Part shown: in pieces, positions 25,770 through 35,430 of the stretch
How the letters are laid out: every line of letters starts with the position of its first letter
Position numbering within the stretch: the stretch's first letter is position 1
Assembly (NCBI GenBank): GCA_948099385.1
Contig: CANUEZ040000024.1
Span: 27,749,001 to 27,813,000, forward strand
DNA length: 64,000 nucleotides
Direction: 5' to 3'
DNA from: Fasciola hepatica
Taxonomy: Eukaryota > Platyhelminthes > Trematoda > Plagiorchiida > Fasciolidae
Translations under genes and position numbers: made by a program
The notes under the pieces: generated by a model
Told to the model about the DNA's origin: nothing
Databases searched by the model: none
What the model saw: the letters and a program-made list of their open reading frames with translations, nothing else

Positions 25770-26230
25770 CCATTTTATGATCACTGCCGGGGGAATTTTC
25801 TGTTACGGGCACTTCGATGAGAGGCATGTTATGCGTAAATACCAGAAATAGTATGTTCCCAGCTCTGGTAGGTTCGAGAAAATGTTGCGTCCATCCACCA
25901 AGATGAATGCTAGTGATCGGGTCAATAAGAGTGGGAGAAGACTAAAGGGTACTCCAACAAACTTGAGGAAGAGCAAAGTCACCAGAAATAACTTTGGTTC
26001 CGGGAGGAAGGAAACAGAGGTATTCGAAAGACCTAATGAGAAGCGGAGATAAGGAACTGGGAGAAGTTGGCTAGCAATAAACGCAGCCAACGTGGGGAAC
26101 ATTGCTTGGAGGTTGATAGTGGACTAGGGACAATCGGGAATAGAACAAAGCGCCGTACGTAAAAGAGGGGTAGTGATGTAGGTTTCCCTGACATGGGCTA
26201 GGCAACCACCGCCACATCGGTCCGGTCCGT
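25770..26230 (-). pseudogene. LINE family A endonuclease, C-terminal part
   Basis: In the minus sense this begins DRCGGGCLAHVRETYI at about 26215, the 'RRGGGCLIHV' block that follows the endonuclease core, and ends ENSPGSDHKMVIRH at about 25800-25765 with the catalytic S-D-H. The 99-codon frame at 25803-26102 lies between. It directly continues the N-terminal half found at 28904-28445; the Ty3 element sits between the two halves. Confidence 0.75.
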
Positions 26231-26236
26231 TGGTCC

Positions 26237-26468
26237 TAAAGAAGGGGTTCGAGAGCGGCCGGTGAACTTGTCTCCTATTAGGTCTAGCAGCGAAATACCA
26301 ACGATATCCCCTCTATCGGACGAATGGAGAAGACGCAAGTCGGTTTACAAATACAAGGTGTATTCTATATATCGTGGCACCGAAACGGTACCGATACGAG
26401 AGAAACACCGAACGGAGAACCAAAAGAAACGCAACGACTGCGCAGAAAGCGAAACGCGAGCGTGTACA
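26237..26468 (-). repeat. 3' LTR of the nested Ty3 element (partial)
   Basis: It matches 28045-28271 at roughly 85% by eye, including TCTCCTATT, CGCAAGTCGGTTTACA, GGTGTATTCTATATATCGTG and GAACGG. In the sense direction a TATA-like GATATATAGAATA is present. Homology stops at GTACAATCG, where the upstream coding sequence joins, so its 5' part was lost in the internal deletion. Confidence 0.8.
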
Positions 26469-26472
26469 ATCG

Positions 26473-26650
26473 TTAGCCTTGCCAATTTGTCCGGTGCCAT
26501 TCGGCGAGGTCGTGCCGTGACTGGTGGTCGGTTAGTGACAATGTGGTGTGCCACACGATAGGTCGCTGTCTCTATCTCTTCAAATGGTCTAGTCAAAATG
26601 AGGAATTTAATAAATAAAGACTGAAAATCGTGAGGAATGTTAGAAAACAA
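26473..26650 (-). pseudogene. Ty3 element: protease-RT linker and start of RT
   Basis: The minus frame includes ATYRVAHHIVTNRPPV followed by ARPRRMAPDKLA. This is the conserved entry to RT in CsRn1/Kabuki elements ('V-H-H-I-x-T-x-G-P-P-V-x-A-R-P-R-R-L-A-P'). The reading then runs straight into LTR sequence at 26468, which marks the deletion breakpoint. Confidence 0.8.
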
Positions 26651-26689
26651 TCCTGTGATTCGGTGTGTATCTGTTCGGGCTGCCAGACC

Positions 26690-27000
26690 CGTAAGTTACG
26701 TGTCCGACGAAAGATCGGTAAGCTGCAGCCTACGTGAATCAACAGGTAATTCATAGTGCTGCATAAAATCGATTCTCAGTGTGCTTGTAAGAACATCCGC
26801 AAGAATGAACGTCCACAGATACCGTCGTCGTGGTCCCAGGTTGACCGCAAGCCATCTCGTGCCGTAGGTAGGAATGGAAGAACCATTCGCCGCTGACAGC
26901 CGAAGCAAAGAAGTTCGTGGCTTGTCTTTACCAACCGGTAAGACAAACTTGGGCCCCAGTATCGACTAGGAACCTAGCGTTAGTGCACGAATCATGCATG
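26690..27000 (-). pseudogene. Ty3 element retropepsin
   Basis: The minus frame reads ARFLVDTGAQVC, with the aspartic protease active site D-T-G-A (Asp codon at 26963-26961). After a frame change, LSAANGSSIPTYGTRWLAVN and then LADVLTSTLRIDF follow, a typical retropepsin flap and C-terminal lobe. Retropepsins cut the Gag-Pol polyprotein. The frame is broken between the active site and the flap (near 26930-26910), so the enzyme is not encoded intact. Confidence 0.8.
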
Positions 27001-27049
27001 TAAAATAAACGGCCAACCTGAGACTGATTGCCGGCGAGTACGGCCGCTT

Positions 27050-27850
27050 CTACTCGCCGGCAGTGGCGTTTCCCGCCGCGTATGAACAAGGCTGTCTGCA
27101 CCTACGGGCGGCTGGTCCGAAAACGCGGTGGAACCAACGAAAACCGCTGGTAGGATGATCTGGTTTGGATGAGGCAGGTAAGGCGGATTCACGGCGGACG
27201 TGGGCAGTGGAGGGCGCCCGTCCGTGCCGTTGCTTACATGGGCTACTGCGAGGGGTCGGTATTTTAACCCTGTCCTTGGAAGACAGTCGGCGCTGGATGG
27301 ATCGAGAGTGCAGAGGCCTCTTCGGCGATTCATCCAGATCAACACCCCGAGGATTGCGCGATGTCGTGGCGATGAGGGGATTAGCCCCACTGCCGACAAG
27401 TGCGACAATCTCGTCAGCCACGGCGGCTGCTCGTTCCAAGGACGAGTCCTCGAGGAGAGCAGTTACCGTGGTCTGAACATGAAAGGGTAAGGAGTCCAAC
27501 CACAGTTTCTAAACTATCCCCGAATCCTTATCGACGGGCCCTGCCAGGGACCGGAGGTGAGCTAGGTGTCGGATGGGTTCTGTATCCCCTATAGGGTGCC
27601 GTGACAGTAGCTGACGTAAGCTTCCCTCCCGAGAAGGAAGGAAATGCTGCAGTATGGCCTCCCTAAGCCGATCGTACGCCTGCTCTTGATAAGGATTTAA
27701 TACTCAATCCCTCATTGGGGCGATAACATCGCCCGGGATTGCCTTTTAGGCATTGGAAAATCGTTGGCTCTGGCCGATAATCCTACGTGCCTCAAATTGC
27801 AGCTCTAAGGTTGCAAATCAAACCTCAAGATCGTGGGATAAACGCCACAG
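27050..27850 (-). pseudogene. Ty3 element gag with CHCC zinc motif
   Basis: In the minus sense, AYDRLREAILQHFLPSREGS and RQLLSRHPIGDTEPIRHLAH precede the open frame 27499-27050, whose LPFHVQTTVTALLEDSSLER and AAAVADEIVAL belong to the same gag core. The frame ends GFRWFHRVFGPAARRCRQPC followed by S and further residues. This is a CHCC-type zinc motif characteristic of CsRn1/Kabuki gag, but the first Cys is replaced by Arg. A stop lies near 27500. The ATG at 27499 is internal, not the original start. Confidence 0.8.
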
Positions 27851-28030
27851 GCTTAAAAACAACCATAGGCAAAGTGAGGTCTGTGTGGAGCTGCCTCTTA
27901 TCCTCTGACATGGTTACGCTGCGATAATATATCGTAAAAGATATATATCGCCCAACAAAAAGAGGACGTAAAACAGCGAAAAATCACAGACTCGCCTAGC
28001 GGGCGAATAATCCAAGAAGGTTCTGGAGTT

Positions 28031-28043
28031 TTCGGGTTCACCA
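28031..28043 (-). promoter_or_regulatory. Probable primer-binding site (tRNA-Trp-like)
   Basis: The minus strand reads TGGTGAACCCGAA immediately after the 5' LTR end. It resembles TGGTGACCCCGAC, the tRNA-Trp-complementary site typical of CsRn1-like elements, with a base change in the middle. Confidence 0.55.
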
Positions 28044-28044
28044 A

Positions 28045-28445
28045 TATAGATGACTTTCGAGAGCAGCTGGTGAACGTGTCTCCTATTGGTTCTATCAGCG
28101 GAATACCAACGTTATCCCCTCTGTCGGATGAATAGAGAAAACGCAAGTCGGTTTACAGATGCGAGGTGTATTCTATATATCGTGGCACCGAAACAGCACC
28201 GATACGAGAGATACACCGAACGGAAAACGAAACGCAACGGCTGTACAGAAAGCAAACCACGAGCGCGTACAATCGGCGAACGACCGAAAGCGAAAGTGAT
28301 TCAAAACGAGGTCGACGGAAACCTCGGAAAAGTCAGTCTAGTAAAACGTACGCAACCGGACAACACTATGAGGTCGATGTCAAACGTCGGAAAAGATCGT
28401 AGAGAAAATAGATCCAAAATAGTGTCCAGAAAATAGTCATTTTCT
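28045..28445 (-). repeat. 5' LTR of the nested Ty3 element
   Basis: Positions 28045-28271 repeat 26237-26468. The remaining 28272-28445 has no partner because the 3' LTR is truncated. The start of the LTR (right end on the plus strand) is not exact. Confidence 0.65.
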
Positions 28446-28904
28446 CAAAACGATCGAGGTCACTAGAGTTCTTAGTAGACTGTACCCTATCAAAGATATT
28501 TGATCATTCGGAGCGCTGCCAGACAGCCGGGATTGCTTTATTATTATAATGTCAAAATTATTTGTGAGGACAAGTTTTTTTAAGTGCGGTAGTTTGCCAA
28601 GAATAGAACGCGAGTTGAATAAGGCTAAAGATATACCATTGGTTGGAGGTGGTATGGGCACTTCAGGGGGGTAGTGTAATTTGGAAGGAAGCAGGCTATC
28701 GCTAATGGAAACAGTGAAGACAAGGGTCAAAGAAGAACATTTATGTTTAGGCTGGTGGAGGTTCAGATGGGGCGGCTTCCAGCCAAGCCGGAGTAAATGT
28801 TGCGGTGAGAGGGACTGCTGGGTGGTAGAACAACGGGGCATCAACGGAGGCGGAAATATCAGAGCAAAGGGAAAAACCTGTGGGATTTTGCCGGTCGGTA
28901 TCAA
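28445..28904 (-). pseudogene. LINE family A ORF2 start: proline-rich leader and endonuclease N-terminus
   Basis: The open minus frame starts with a proline-rich leader and continues NGISLALFNSRSILGKLPHL, then NNFDIIIIKQSRLS, the APE-type endonuclease start (N in FNSRS; the E of the usual 'ITETWL' is changed to K-Q). It ends GYSLLR, where the usual continuation RTDR...GGGC is found 2.2 kb away at about 26228. The homologous N-terminus in the 51 kb copy is NARSLLNK/ITETWL. Confidence 0.8.
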
Positions 28905-29269
28905 ACAGGGGTGATCAGGAGAGACTGAGAAATACCGGCCAGTAGGAATTGGGTATTGACTGGAGGGAATTCAGAGGCCTCTGTTTAAAATATTTGAGGA
29001 ATAGGAGTGTAGGGTGGTAGATTAAGCTTCACGTTACGGGAGGGGTAAGGCAAGTTGGGTGGAACACAAAATATGGAGCAGTTAGCATAGAGAGCAGTGG
29101 AGATAGTTTTCAGGTGAGATGTACGACGTCAGGCAGAGTGGACGGCGTGTGGAGGCCGTATTTTGGTATTGGCAGGCAGTGAACGCGGTGAATTCGTGGG
29201 GACCACGGATGCGTGGGAGCAAGAGATATTCTTTAAGGTTGAAACCGTATTCGGTGAGTTGAGGCGAGT

Positions 29270-30290
29270 TGATTTAAGAGGAGACCGTCGAATGAAGAGG
29301 GAGGGGTTGTGAGAAGGGTAGGAAGACTGGTAGCCTACTCCTCCGGACGGGGAGCAGTTTATCACCGGAGGCAACAGAGAGCGAATTAGCTTTTGCGGTG
29401 CACCCAACAGGCGACGACGTGGGAGAGCGAAGCAGTAGTTGGCTTCCTTTACTGGCTAGCTTCAAGAGAGGAGAAGCGGAAATGTCCAGATGAACAGTGA
29501 TGGGATCAGATTTGACAGAGTCCAGTGCGGGAGCAGATGGGTGGCGGCGGGTGGGTTTGGAGAAGCAGAGGGTACGTGTGAGCATAAAGCGGTGAGGACC
29601 TGACAGGAAGCGAAGGATCCACCAGTTCTCTGTGTCAAGGGCTCAAGACCATCAGGCGCCTTCCTCGTGGGGAAAATCGAGAGAGATCCAGTAATTCCCC
29701 TTTGAAGTGGGGTTTCATCTCCGGCTGTTTTAAGTTTTTTATAGGGGGAATTAGGAGCTATAGTGTTACGCATTTTGATGAACTCTTTGGCAGATAGGAC
29801 ATTTACGAATCGTGTAGGGATTGGAAAGTTAAAGCTCTGCACGCGCCTTCGCAGCCTTGACATTTACAAGGAAGTGGGCCATACCATTTGCATTCAACAA
29901 TGTATGCCTGACTTGCTCGAGGAGTGTACTATCTGGGACATCAAACACGACTGCATTACGAGAGTTCCTCACTCTTATGAGAACTTCGGACGCAACAGAG
30001 TCGATAAAGCGGCCGGCTACTGTCTGGTTTTGTAAGGTAGAATGTTCGATGCGTTTAGTTATGCGCTGTAAGGGGGCGAAGCCAGATACCGTATCTTTTA
30101 ACTTCAGAAGGTGAGACCTTATATCTGAGATGCTTTGATCTAAAACAGCTGTTCATTCCATCACCATGACTACAAAGTCACAGAGGTGAACGGAGCTTTG
30201 CTTGAAGGCCACGGGAGTTTGAATAAGCCTATTTTTCCTGGTAACCGGAGTGTGAGGGAATAGAGTATTACTGGAAATTTTATTTACTAC
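29270..30290 (-). pseudogene. LINE family A ORF1 relic
   Basis: In the minus sense, QTVAGRFIDSVASEVLIRVR and NSRNAVVFDVPD, then LNANGMAHFLVN, match the open ORF1 at 49211-50371 (AGRFLDSVATEVHKRIANSK, NAKVFNIPG, LNACNMAHHRCY). Further on, AKEFIKMRNTIA and DETPLQRG match AREFITSWQIIA and DKTPLQRE. The remaining C-terminal portion is proline/serine-rich. Frames change about three times. ORF1 proteins of LINEs bind the element RNA. Confidence 0.8.
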
Positions 30291-30300
30291 ACGTGTAATT

Positions 30301-31261
30301 TTGAAATATCAAAAAGACACTGTGAGTGAGGAGGAACGGTAACGGCAAACTGAAGTCAGGCAAGAATTTAGCGCTGAGAAAAAAATTCCCTGAATTTATC
30401 TGGGTTACTGGAATGCCGTAAGAAGCTGCCATTTTTAACACTTTCCGAGATAGCTGAATAAAAAATATATCGGTGACAGCAAGCAACACGACCTGGTGTG
30501 GTAGCAAGATATCAGCCAGCTGGTGTTGAGGGCTGATTCCTTCAACAAAATATTTCTGTCCGATAAGGCAGACGGCCTATTGGACCACAAAGAACGATAT
30601 CTCAGCCGTTCAGCTGTTGAGCTCACCCACTTATGAGGGCGCAATGAAGTGGTCACCCTCCGTGGTGGAAGAATGTGATGGCTAAAGCTCAGTTGAAGAA
30701 GCGCCAGGCCTGAAAATGGTTCTAGGAAAACCAGGGTCGTACCGGATGCTTACAGCGCTTATTAGTACAAAACCCGGCGGTAAGAATACGCTTGGGTAAA
30801 AACGCAAAAATGTCTCGCAAGGCGCATTTTGACTATCCACAGTTCTAGGGGACAGTGAAAGGGGCCACTGGGAAAGTGCAATCCGTGTCATCTGATGACA
30901 CCACTAACCAGCTGCAGACGCCTGAAGCTGTCCTGGAATATTCCAATCGGTCCACTCCGCAGGTCCATGCCGACTGCTGGTGCACTCCATCGGCCCAGAA
31001 ATGCTGATTGCTTCGGATGTGACAATCGGGCCCGGAGGGGTAAAACTGATGCTCATCAGCCCGGGCGAGAGTGAAGCAGCTAGGCCTGATGACATTCATC
31101 CCGATCTCCGAATGCCCCAGCTGAGGTCACTGCGCCTTGCTCAGCGGCGTTAGACAATCATCCCGCTGAAGAAAGTGCGCTGTCTGAAACTCCACAGGGC
31201 GTTTGAATCGGCATACAATCTTGTATTCACTAAATTGGCCGCTTTTCAGTTAGTGCCCTTT
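30301..31261. other. Mixed debris; possible short LINE RT scrap
   Basis: No complete feature. On the plus strand ESEAARPDDIHPDL (about 31068-31110) resembles the LINE 'SKAAGPDGIHP' motif, but nothing around it supports a longer RT. The 5' end of LINE A probably lies in the first few hundred bases. Confidence 0.35.
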
Positions 31262-31490
31262 GTAGGGCGCTATTAGGTAATACGTAGCCGAACTGGAACG
31301 AATCCCAAAACCAAAACAAAATTGATATGGAAGTTTTACCATACTGGATTATTGAATGAGCGATGGCATGAACCATATACAAATCTCAATTACACGATCA
31401 CAGGCCCAAAAACAAGGAGTAAGTTTACGGCGTGTGGGAGACAAGCACGTGCGTCACGCAGGTCCAAGGTGAGATATCACAAGGTTGCGA
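31262..31490 (-). repeat. 3' LTR of the minus-strand BEL/Pao copy
   Basis: The minus strand reads TGGACCTGCGTGACGCACGT, then GTGATCGTGTAATTGAGATT and TTCGGCTACGTATTAC. These match TGGACCTGCGTGACGCACGT, GTGATCGTATTATTGAGGTT and TTGGCTACGCATTGC of the 378-bp LTR. The first third of the LTR is not recognisable. Confidence 0.8.
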
Positions 31491-31559
31491 GTTGGACGCG
31501 AAATTCAAAGGCTGGTCTATGGAAACAAAGTCTGCGGAACACACAAGTAGTGTATGCGA

Positions 31560-32756
31560 GAGAGTAATATCACGAAAACACGAAATCGCGATGTCTTTGG
31601 AGGATTTTCTACAAATGATCGGTACAGCGAGTACGAGGCCATCGATTTCCATAATACTTCCCCTGATCGCTCCAAGGGTCCATTCGTCGTTGTTTGGGTG
31701 GGTCTTCATAATGATGGCGACGTCGCTACTTCCAAACGATCTTCCGCTGGAGATCCGCCTTTTTCGAAGCTGTGGTGTTGGCAAATACGTCCTCGTGCAG
31801 CTTCTCCAGGAAGCTCGTCCTAAGTGGTTCACTGGTTCCTATTTTGTTATACGCTCTATGCAAATAGTCGGAGTGACTGCTTCACATCTGACTGTAGTGA
31901 CGTTAAATCTTTTGGATTGAGAGCCGGTTGGCTTTCCGGATCCGGAAAAGCTAGTACTAGGGTTCCGTTGTATAAGGTGCACTCTACTTCAGTCAGTATA
32001 GAAATAAGCTCCTCGCCATCGAGTACTTGCCGTGATATTAGGGCAGTGAGTGCTTCTCTGGCCGATCTTGTCGATCTTTCCCAAACACCGCGAGGGCTGA
32101 CATGGGGTGGATTAAATCACCATTCAGTTCCGTTTCTCACGAGTATGTCCTGAGCTCTAACATGTCCAGGGGATCCACCGGCTCTCCAGCTCCTTATGTT
32201 TTCCAACCGTATTCGGGTCACTGTCAAGGTATATGTTTTTCGGGAAGCCTCGCTTCCCGACAAACCTGTGGGAAGGCTCCATGAACTAATCAGTGGTCAT
32301 TTTGTACCTTACTTCAAGGTGAACTGCTGTGGTGATTCAGCGGATGACACAAACAACACGGCCAGGTAAAGCCTTGCAGCCATGCACGTGGATGCGGACA
32401 AGTCCGACTAAATCTCTCTGTGACTGGTCATCTTCGAGATTACCAACTATAATCTCTAAATTGACGTACTTTTGCACACGAGTTCTGCACGCAACTAACG
32501 TGGTTTTTCACAGCCTCGGTCTTGCTGCTTCCGTCCGTGTAGTTCTGTGCAGGGGTAGTTTCAATATGTTCCGTCAATTCAGTTTATTATCGTTACCACA
32601 GCTGTTCTGAACTGTCAACGCTATCAGGCAGTCATACCTCTCCTTCTGTTTGCTCCTAAGTTGTCGCACACGTAATGGGCCGCAAAAATCTGTTCTGATT
32701 TCCACGAATAAACGCCTTTCCGGCCAAACTCTCACGACTAATGCTGCTACAACCAA
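31560..32756 (-). pseudogene. BEL/Pao integrase relic (minus)
   Basis: In the minus sense: RTDFCGPLRVRQLRSKQKER (first Asp motif), TTAVHLEVRYKMTTD, IYLDSDPNTVGKHKELE (second Asp region), FNPPHVSPRGVWERSTRSA (Glu motif) and GDVAIIMKTHPNNDEWTLGA, read in two frames, for the C-terminal DUF5641-type domain. About 250 unrelated bases (about 32340-32590) interrupt the core between the first two blocks. Stops are scattered throughout. Confidence 0.8.
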
Positions 32757-32763
32757 TAAAAGC

Positions 32764-33383
32764 CTAAAATGATAAAATTTTCAGTGGTGCTACTCTCATC
32801 CTGGCGAAAACTGTGTGATATTGCCGTGGAAAATTTTCACCTGCCCAGCACCTGTAAGCCACTAGCCCGTACTCCATTCCTAATGCATCTGGCAACACGT
32901 GTGATTGGGCTATGCGCAAGCACCTGACTTTTGTCAGACATCTTGGCATCTCAATCTTGCCGAATCGATCCAGTTTGTCCAGACAGTGACGCCATCCCTT
33001 GTCGTCGTCCTGGAGAGGTCCGTCCCGGAACCTCCCTCTTCGGTATACTGGTTGCAGCGAGCTCTTTCCAGGTAGAAGCCCGGGCGAAACAGATCCCAAG
33101 GGACCACTGAGATTTGAGACTGAATGGAGAATTACCCTCCGTGTAGTCGTTTTCCTAGGTCAGAGTGGAATATAAACTCATCATCCCCGTGATTCCGTCG
33201 AACCCCAAGTGTACGCCTCATTTGTAACGAGGATCCCAGAAGGTGACTCGCGCACTCGGTTTTCACGGACTTCAGGATAACATTTGGAACCTCGTGGCTT
33301 GTGGTCATTGGTTCTAGGTTGGGTCTCCACGACGCTGGAACCTCAAAACCATCGGATACATACTTGGTGTTCTCGGCCACCAT
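32764..33383 (-). pseudogene. BEL/Pao RT-RNase H relic (minus)
   Basis: The frame at 33383-33132 joins DGFEVPASWR (the block just before RT) directly to RRTLGVRRNHGDDEFIFHSD (the block after YVDD), so about 300 codons of RT are missing. The next frame, 33099-32764, has VSPGLLPGKSSLQP, KIEMPRCLT and ARMRVAPLKILSF, the RT thumb and RNase H. It then stops where PRLEL and the rest of RNase H should follow. Confidence 0.85.
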
Positions 33384-33432
33384 TTTCAGGGGTAGTCCAT
33401 CTTCTCGTGACGGAGCATCTCAACCAATAAAG

Positions 33433-33970
33433 TCACGTCAGCCAACTCATCGTTATGCGTTGTGATGCCTGTTCATTGTGAGCCATATCCGCTGAAGCGC
33501 AGCTGATTTGGTTCTGCTCCATGTCTTTTCGGCTTGTGCTATCATACAATGTCCAACCAAATATCGTGAGTACGGCACACGGTGACTCGCGGCCTGCTAT
33601 TCTTTGCTTCAGCATCCAGGGTGCTTCAGGTGCATCGCAACCGGTCTACAGGTCTATACCATTATTCCGACACCCTTCGACTGTGGCTCGTCGAGATGCG
33701 GCCACAGCCCCAAATCGATCAAATTGACGCGGGTGCTCTCATCGACAGATCTTTGACGGTGAATGCTTCCAGTCTCTCTGTCTTATGGTGGCTGACCAAG
33801 GAGACAAGCCTTAGATGTAGCTTGGTTGACTGAATGACCTCGGTAACACCTAACGTGCTAACTGCCAATGAAGACTGATGCCCTCCAATTTCGCACCTCT
33901 CTGCAGACTTTTTCCTTGCCAGTGTGGTGTCTGATCCACCATTCTCAAGGGCCAAAGGTTCTATCACCAC
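33433..33970 (-). pseudogene. BEL/Pao retropepsin relic (minus)
   Basis: ENGGSDTTLARKKSAERCEI corresponds to VDSGSDTTLVKERFADKHQL in the young copy: the catalytic Asp-Ser-Gly reads N-G-G here, so the protease is dead. SSLAVSTLGVTEV and LEAFTVKDLSMRAP follow, then LKQRIAGRESPCAVLTIFGW, matching LDQRVGDRQAPYAVRTALGW. Confidence 0.85.
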
Positions 33971-34236
33971 AAATGGGGTTGGTGCTCCGAAGACCGTTGT
34001 TTCTTAACGAATGGGATTATTATTGGAGCGAGACACTTGGCAAACCGGCATTTAGCTTATTGGATTTTCGCGGTAAGTATAGTTTTTCAGTGGCAGTCAT
34101 CTTGACTGGAACATGTTTTCTCTTGACACACCGCTGCTGGATGTGAACCGTCTAGGCAGATCAGGAATGCCCCAAGGCTCTTAGCCATTTCTCCACCGTT
34201 AGTCAACGTATACCGTACGCAACTGGGGACACTCTG

Positions 34237-35266
34237 CTAGGCGATATAGCGCACGATACACCTTGCGTAGAGGCACGTATTTGGCTTGCAAGTTTCCCGC
34301 ACACATTGACCGAGACGGCTATTTACTACTCGGTCAGGATGGTCCATGAACCGCTTTATGTCCTCAGACGTAGCTTCTCGCCCAAATTTGCCGATCATCT
34401 TGGCTTCCTCAGCCCATCTATCCCGTAGTTCCGCGGGTAAATTGTGCATTATGGCCCCCGGTGTGTGTGGTGCACTCAGGCCCTAGTTTTACCATTGGTG
34501 CTGAGGTCTAACCCTCTGTCCCGTTGACAAGTCGTTTGGGTTCAATAACCCAGATGATTCGGAACAGTGCTGAAATTTTGCACCGTTGTCGACAAATTGA
34601 TAAAGGAACCAGGCTAACCTTTGGAACGTGTTTCCCTTGATAGTACTTCATCGATCGAATCCCGAGTGACCTTAAGGGGTTTTCAAAACGTGTCCTTCAT
34701 AACTACAGGTGCTCGGGTTTAACCCTCTTCCGGACCCAGAGTAAAGAACTCGTCGGTCGCCCTGTGGTTCTTCCACGACAGTGATGCAGCGGATACCAGA
34801 ATCTCCGTCTTCAGTCAGATACTTTCCTTCCTACAAAGTTTTAGTACTGTGTGATGAGTTTGCAGTATTTTGCTGCACTTCCATCGAATGGGGACAGTTC
34901 CACTATAAGTGGAACGAGTGCTTGTGTTCCGCTGATTTGACCGTCCCACAAATTTGCTACTCTGGCTGGCTTCAGGCTCTGCAGTTTCGAGAATCATCTC
35001 TGGCTTCACTGTTCGGGGTTGCTCTTTACTGGCTGACTCAGCTTCTTCCATAGCTGGCCTAAGCTGGTCTTCTAAGTCTACTGTTCTCGATCTCTATAAA
35101 TCATCACATTTAAGTTGTATATTCTTGGATGAAATACACAAAGATGCACCAACAGGGCTGGTGGACCCAACAATGTCTGACGAATCAGTATCACCCAAAA
35201 TACCCCGGTGACTTGCCGAGTTACTTCCAGTCCAGCTCCGGTTTGCTTTTGCATTCTCCTAGACAC
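34237..35266 (-). pseudogene. BEL/Pao gag relic (minus)
   Basis: From about 35260, GAGLEVTRQVTGVFW matches the gag start (SGQEVIRQVSGEVLG). MEEAESASKEQPRTVKPE is a charged coiled-coil-like block. MHNLPAELRDRWAEEAKMIG and REATSEDIKRFMDHPDRVVN (34449-34300) match HLSPELQGRWAEEAERISR and REANFKDLTEYLDRQTKIAD. The zinc knuckles are not recognisable. Confidence 0.8.
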
Positions 35267-35309
35267 ATCTAGTAGGTTTTCTCATGAAGGTTCCGGGTTG
35301 AGTACGGTA

Positions 35310-35430
35310 AAAGGTAACCTGATTGTTAGTGGTGCGTTGCAAACTAACGAACACAAAAGTCAGAAGATTGATTCTCTGACTCTAAGGTACTAAATTAACA
35401 GGCTATTCGCACGGAAGTTACGTAGAAACC
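35310..35430 (-). repeat. 5' LTR fragment of the minus-strand BEL/Pao copy
   Basis: The minus strand reads TAGTACCTTAGAG, then AATCTTCTGACTTTTG and GTTTGCAACGCACCAC. This is loosely similar to the LTR 3' third (TAGTATCGTAGAATATC, ATCGTCTTCTGATTTCG, TTGGCTACGCATTGC). It sits just ahead of the gag start, as expected for a 5' LTR. Confidence 0.5.

Larger units (their letters stand above)
26237..28445 (-). mobile_element. CsRn1/Kabuki-type Ty3 element, internally deleted, nested in LINE A
   Basis: Minus-strand order: 5' LTR (about 28445-28045), a primer-binding-like site (28043-28031), gag (about 27850-27050), retropepsin (27000-26690), the link to RT (26650-26473), then directly the matching LTR (26468-26237). 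Most of RT and all of RNase H and integrase are missing. The gag zinc motif and protease box identify the CsRn1/Kabuki branch of Ty3/Metaviridae-type elements. Flanking LINE endonuclease sequence resumes on each side. The outer right boundary is uncertain by tens of bases, and at most a 4-base target duplication (GGTC-like) could be proposed. Confidence 0.8.
20197..30300 (-). mobile_element. LINE (family A), minus strand, interrupted by a Ty3 element
   Basis: In the minus sense this copy runs ORF1 (30290 to about 29270), ORF2 endonuclease (28904 to 28445, then 26230 to 25770), RT (about 25500 to 23640), a long non-coding 3' region, and a tail with AATAAA and ATT repeats at 20217-20197. It is the same family as the plus-strand copy at 49211-57535: ORF1 cores, the proline-rich start of ORF2, RT, and 3' ends all correspond. 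Both ORFs are broken by stops and frameshifts. A deleted CsRn1-like Ty3 element splits the endonuclease. Confidence 0.75.
31262..35430 (-). mobile_element. Decayed BEL/Pao element, minus strand, with internal deletions
   Basis: The minus-strand order is 5' LTR fragment (35430-35310), gag (35266-34237), protease (33970-33433), a joined RT/RNase H piece (33383-32764), integrase (about 32756-31560) and 3' LTR (31490-31262). Every piece aligns to the young element at 41071-47745. Two coding blocks are absent: the first half of RT including YVDD, and the RNase H end through the integrase zinc domain. Decay is intermediate: shared protein blocks are easy to read but frames are broken. Confidence 0.85.

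Noticed and set aside
26228..28455. A definite target-site duplication for the nested Ty3 element
   Set aside because: Only a weak 4-base GGTC match is possible, and the outer end of the 5' LTR is not fixed because its partner is truncated.
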